Below are positions 6,000 to 6,050 of a stretch of 6,050 nt of DNA, in pieces. The notes under the pieces are model-generated. The model was not told where the DNA came from. It did no database searches and saw nothing but the letters and a program-made list of their open reading frames with translations. The stretch comes from Rhodoluna sp. (lineage in GTDB: Bacteria > Actinomycetota > Actinomycetes > Actinomycetales > Microbacteriaceae). The stretch is taken from NCBI GenBank assembly GCA_017984715.1, contig JAGNYY010000030.1:1836-7885 (forward strand), in the 5' to 3' direction. Positions within the stretch are counted from its first letter, which is position 1. The number at the start of each line of letters is the position of its first letter. Both the position numbers and the translations under genes were made by a program.

Positions 6000-6050
6000 G
6001 TTTAAACACTAACTTTTTGTCATTCACATTCGTCTTAGGCTTGCCCTAAA
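6000..6050. other. Upstream region at window edge, no gene seen
   Basis: Fifty-one AT-rich bases before the pseudo-helicase start, containing its candidate promoter. No coding start or RNA gene can be supported in what is visible; the next gene lies outside the window. Confidence 0.4.
6006..6011 (-). promoter_or_regulatory. Possible -10 element for the pseudo-helicase (leaderless start)
   Basis: On the minus strand TAGTGT (6011-6006) fits TANNNT and ends exactly six bases before the ATG at 5999, which would place the transcription start on the A of the start codon. No Shine-Dalgarno precedes the ATG, consistent with a leaderless mRNA. No good -35 is seen at 16-18 bases. Confidence 0.35.

Overview
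The window looks like a compact stretch of an actinobacterial chromosome, most likely a small-genome, moderate-GC member of the Microbacteriaceae (the freshwater Rhodoluna/Aquiluna type would fit; this is inference). The reasons are: GC content near 50 %, tiny intergenic gaps, few Shine-Dalgarno sequences, an Ala/Lys-rich histone-like protein, and an actinobacterial gene neighbourhood. That neighbourhood is 5-formyltetrahydrofolate cyclo-ligase plus FmdB-type zinc ribbon, divergent from a RimJ-like acetyltransferase plus a SepX/GlpR-like membrane protein.

Layout. Positions 1-296 (minus) hold the N-terminal part of a Lys/Ala-rich DNA-binding-like protein cut by the window edge. After a 120-bp gap come, on the minus strand, a short SepX/GlpR-like divisome membrane protein (417-839) and, upstream of it, a RimJ-like GNAT acetyltransferase (856-1521). 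Divergent from the acetyltransferase, with only 18-24 bp between start codons, is 5-FCL (1540-2112, plus). It is followed four bases later by a 65-aa FmdB-family zinc ribbon protein (2117-2314). Most of the rest is one 1226-aa gene on the minus strand (2319-5999), convergent with the FmdB gene and separated from it by four bases. The last 51 bases hold its upstream region.

The 1226-aa protein has the architecture of a large superfamily-1 helicase with a DUF4011-like N-terminus and a C-terminal restriction-endonuclease-like domain of the REase_MTES_1575 type. Nearly every catalytic helicase motif is present in position but broken: the Walker A lysine, the Walker B glutamate, the motif III glutamine, the motif V core and one motif VI arginine are all replaced. 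The reading frame is intact over 3.7 kb, so it is best read as a maintained pseudo-helicase, not a decaying gene. This is the strongest candidate for undescribed biology here.

The 5-FCL/FmdB and acetyltransferase/SepX pairs match the order known from mycobacteria (Rv0991c-Rv0992c, galU, glp/moeA, rimJ, glpR), except that galU and glp are absent between the two arms. The SepX/GlpR-like protein is therefore seen without its usual gephyrin-like partner alongside, and is much shorter than usual. Several genes appear to be read from leaderless mRNAs: possible -10 hexamers lie 6-7 bases before the start codons of 5-FCL, the acetyltransferase and the pseudo-helicase. No RNA genes, CRISPR arrays, insertion sequences or rho-independent terminators were seen.
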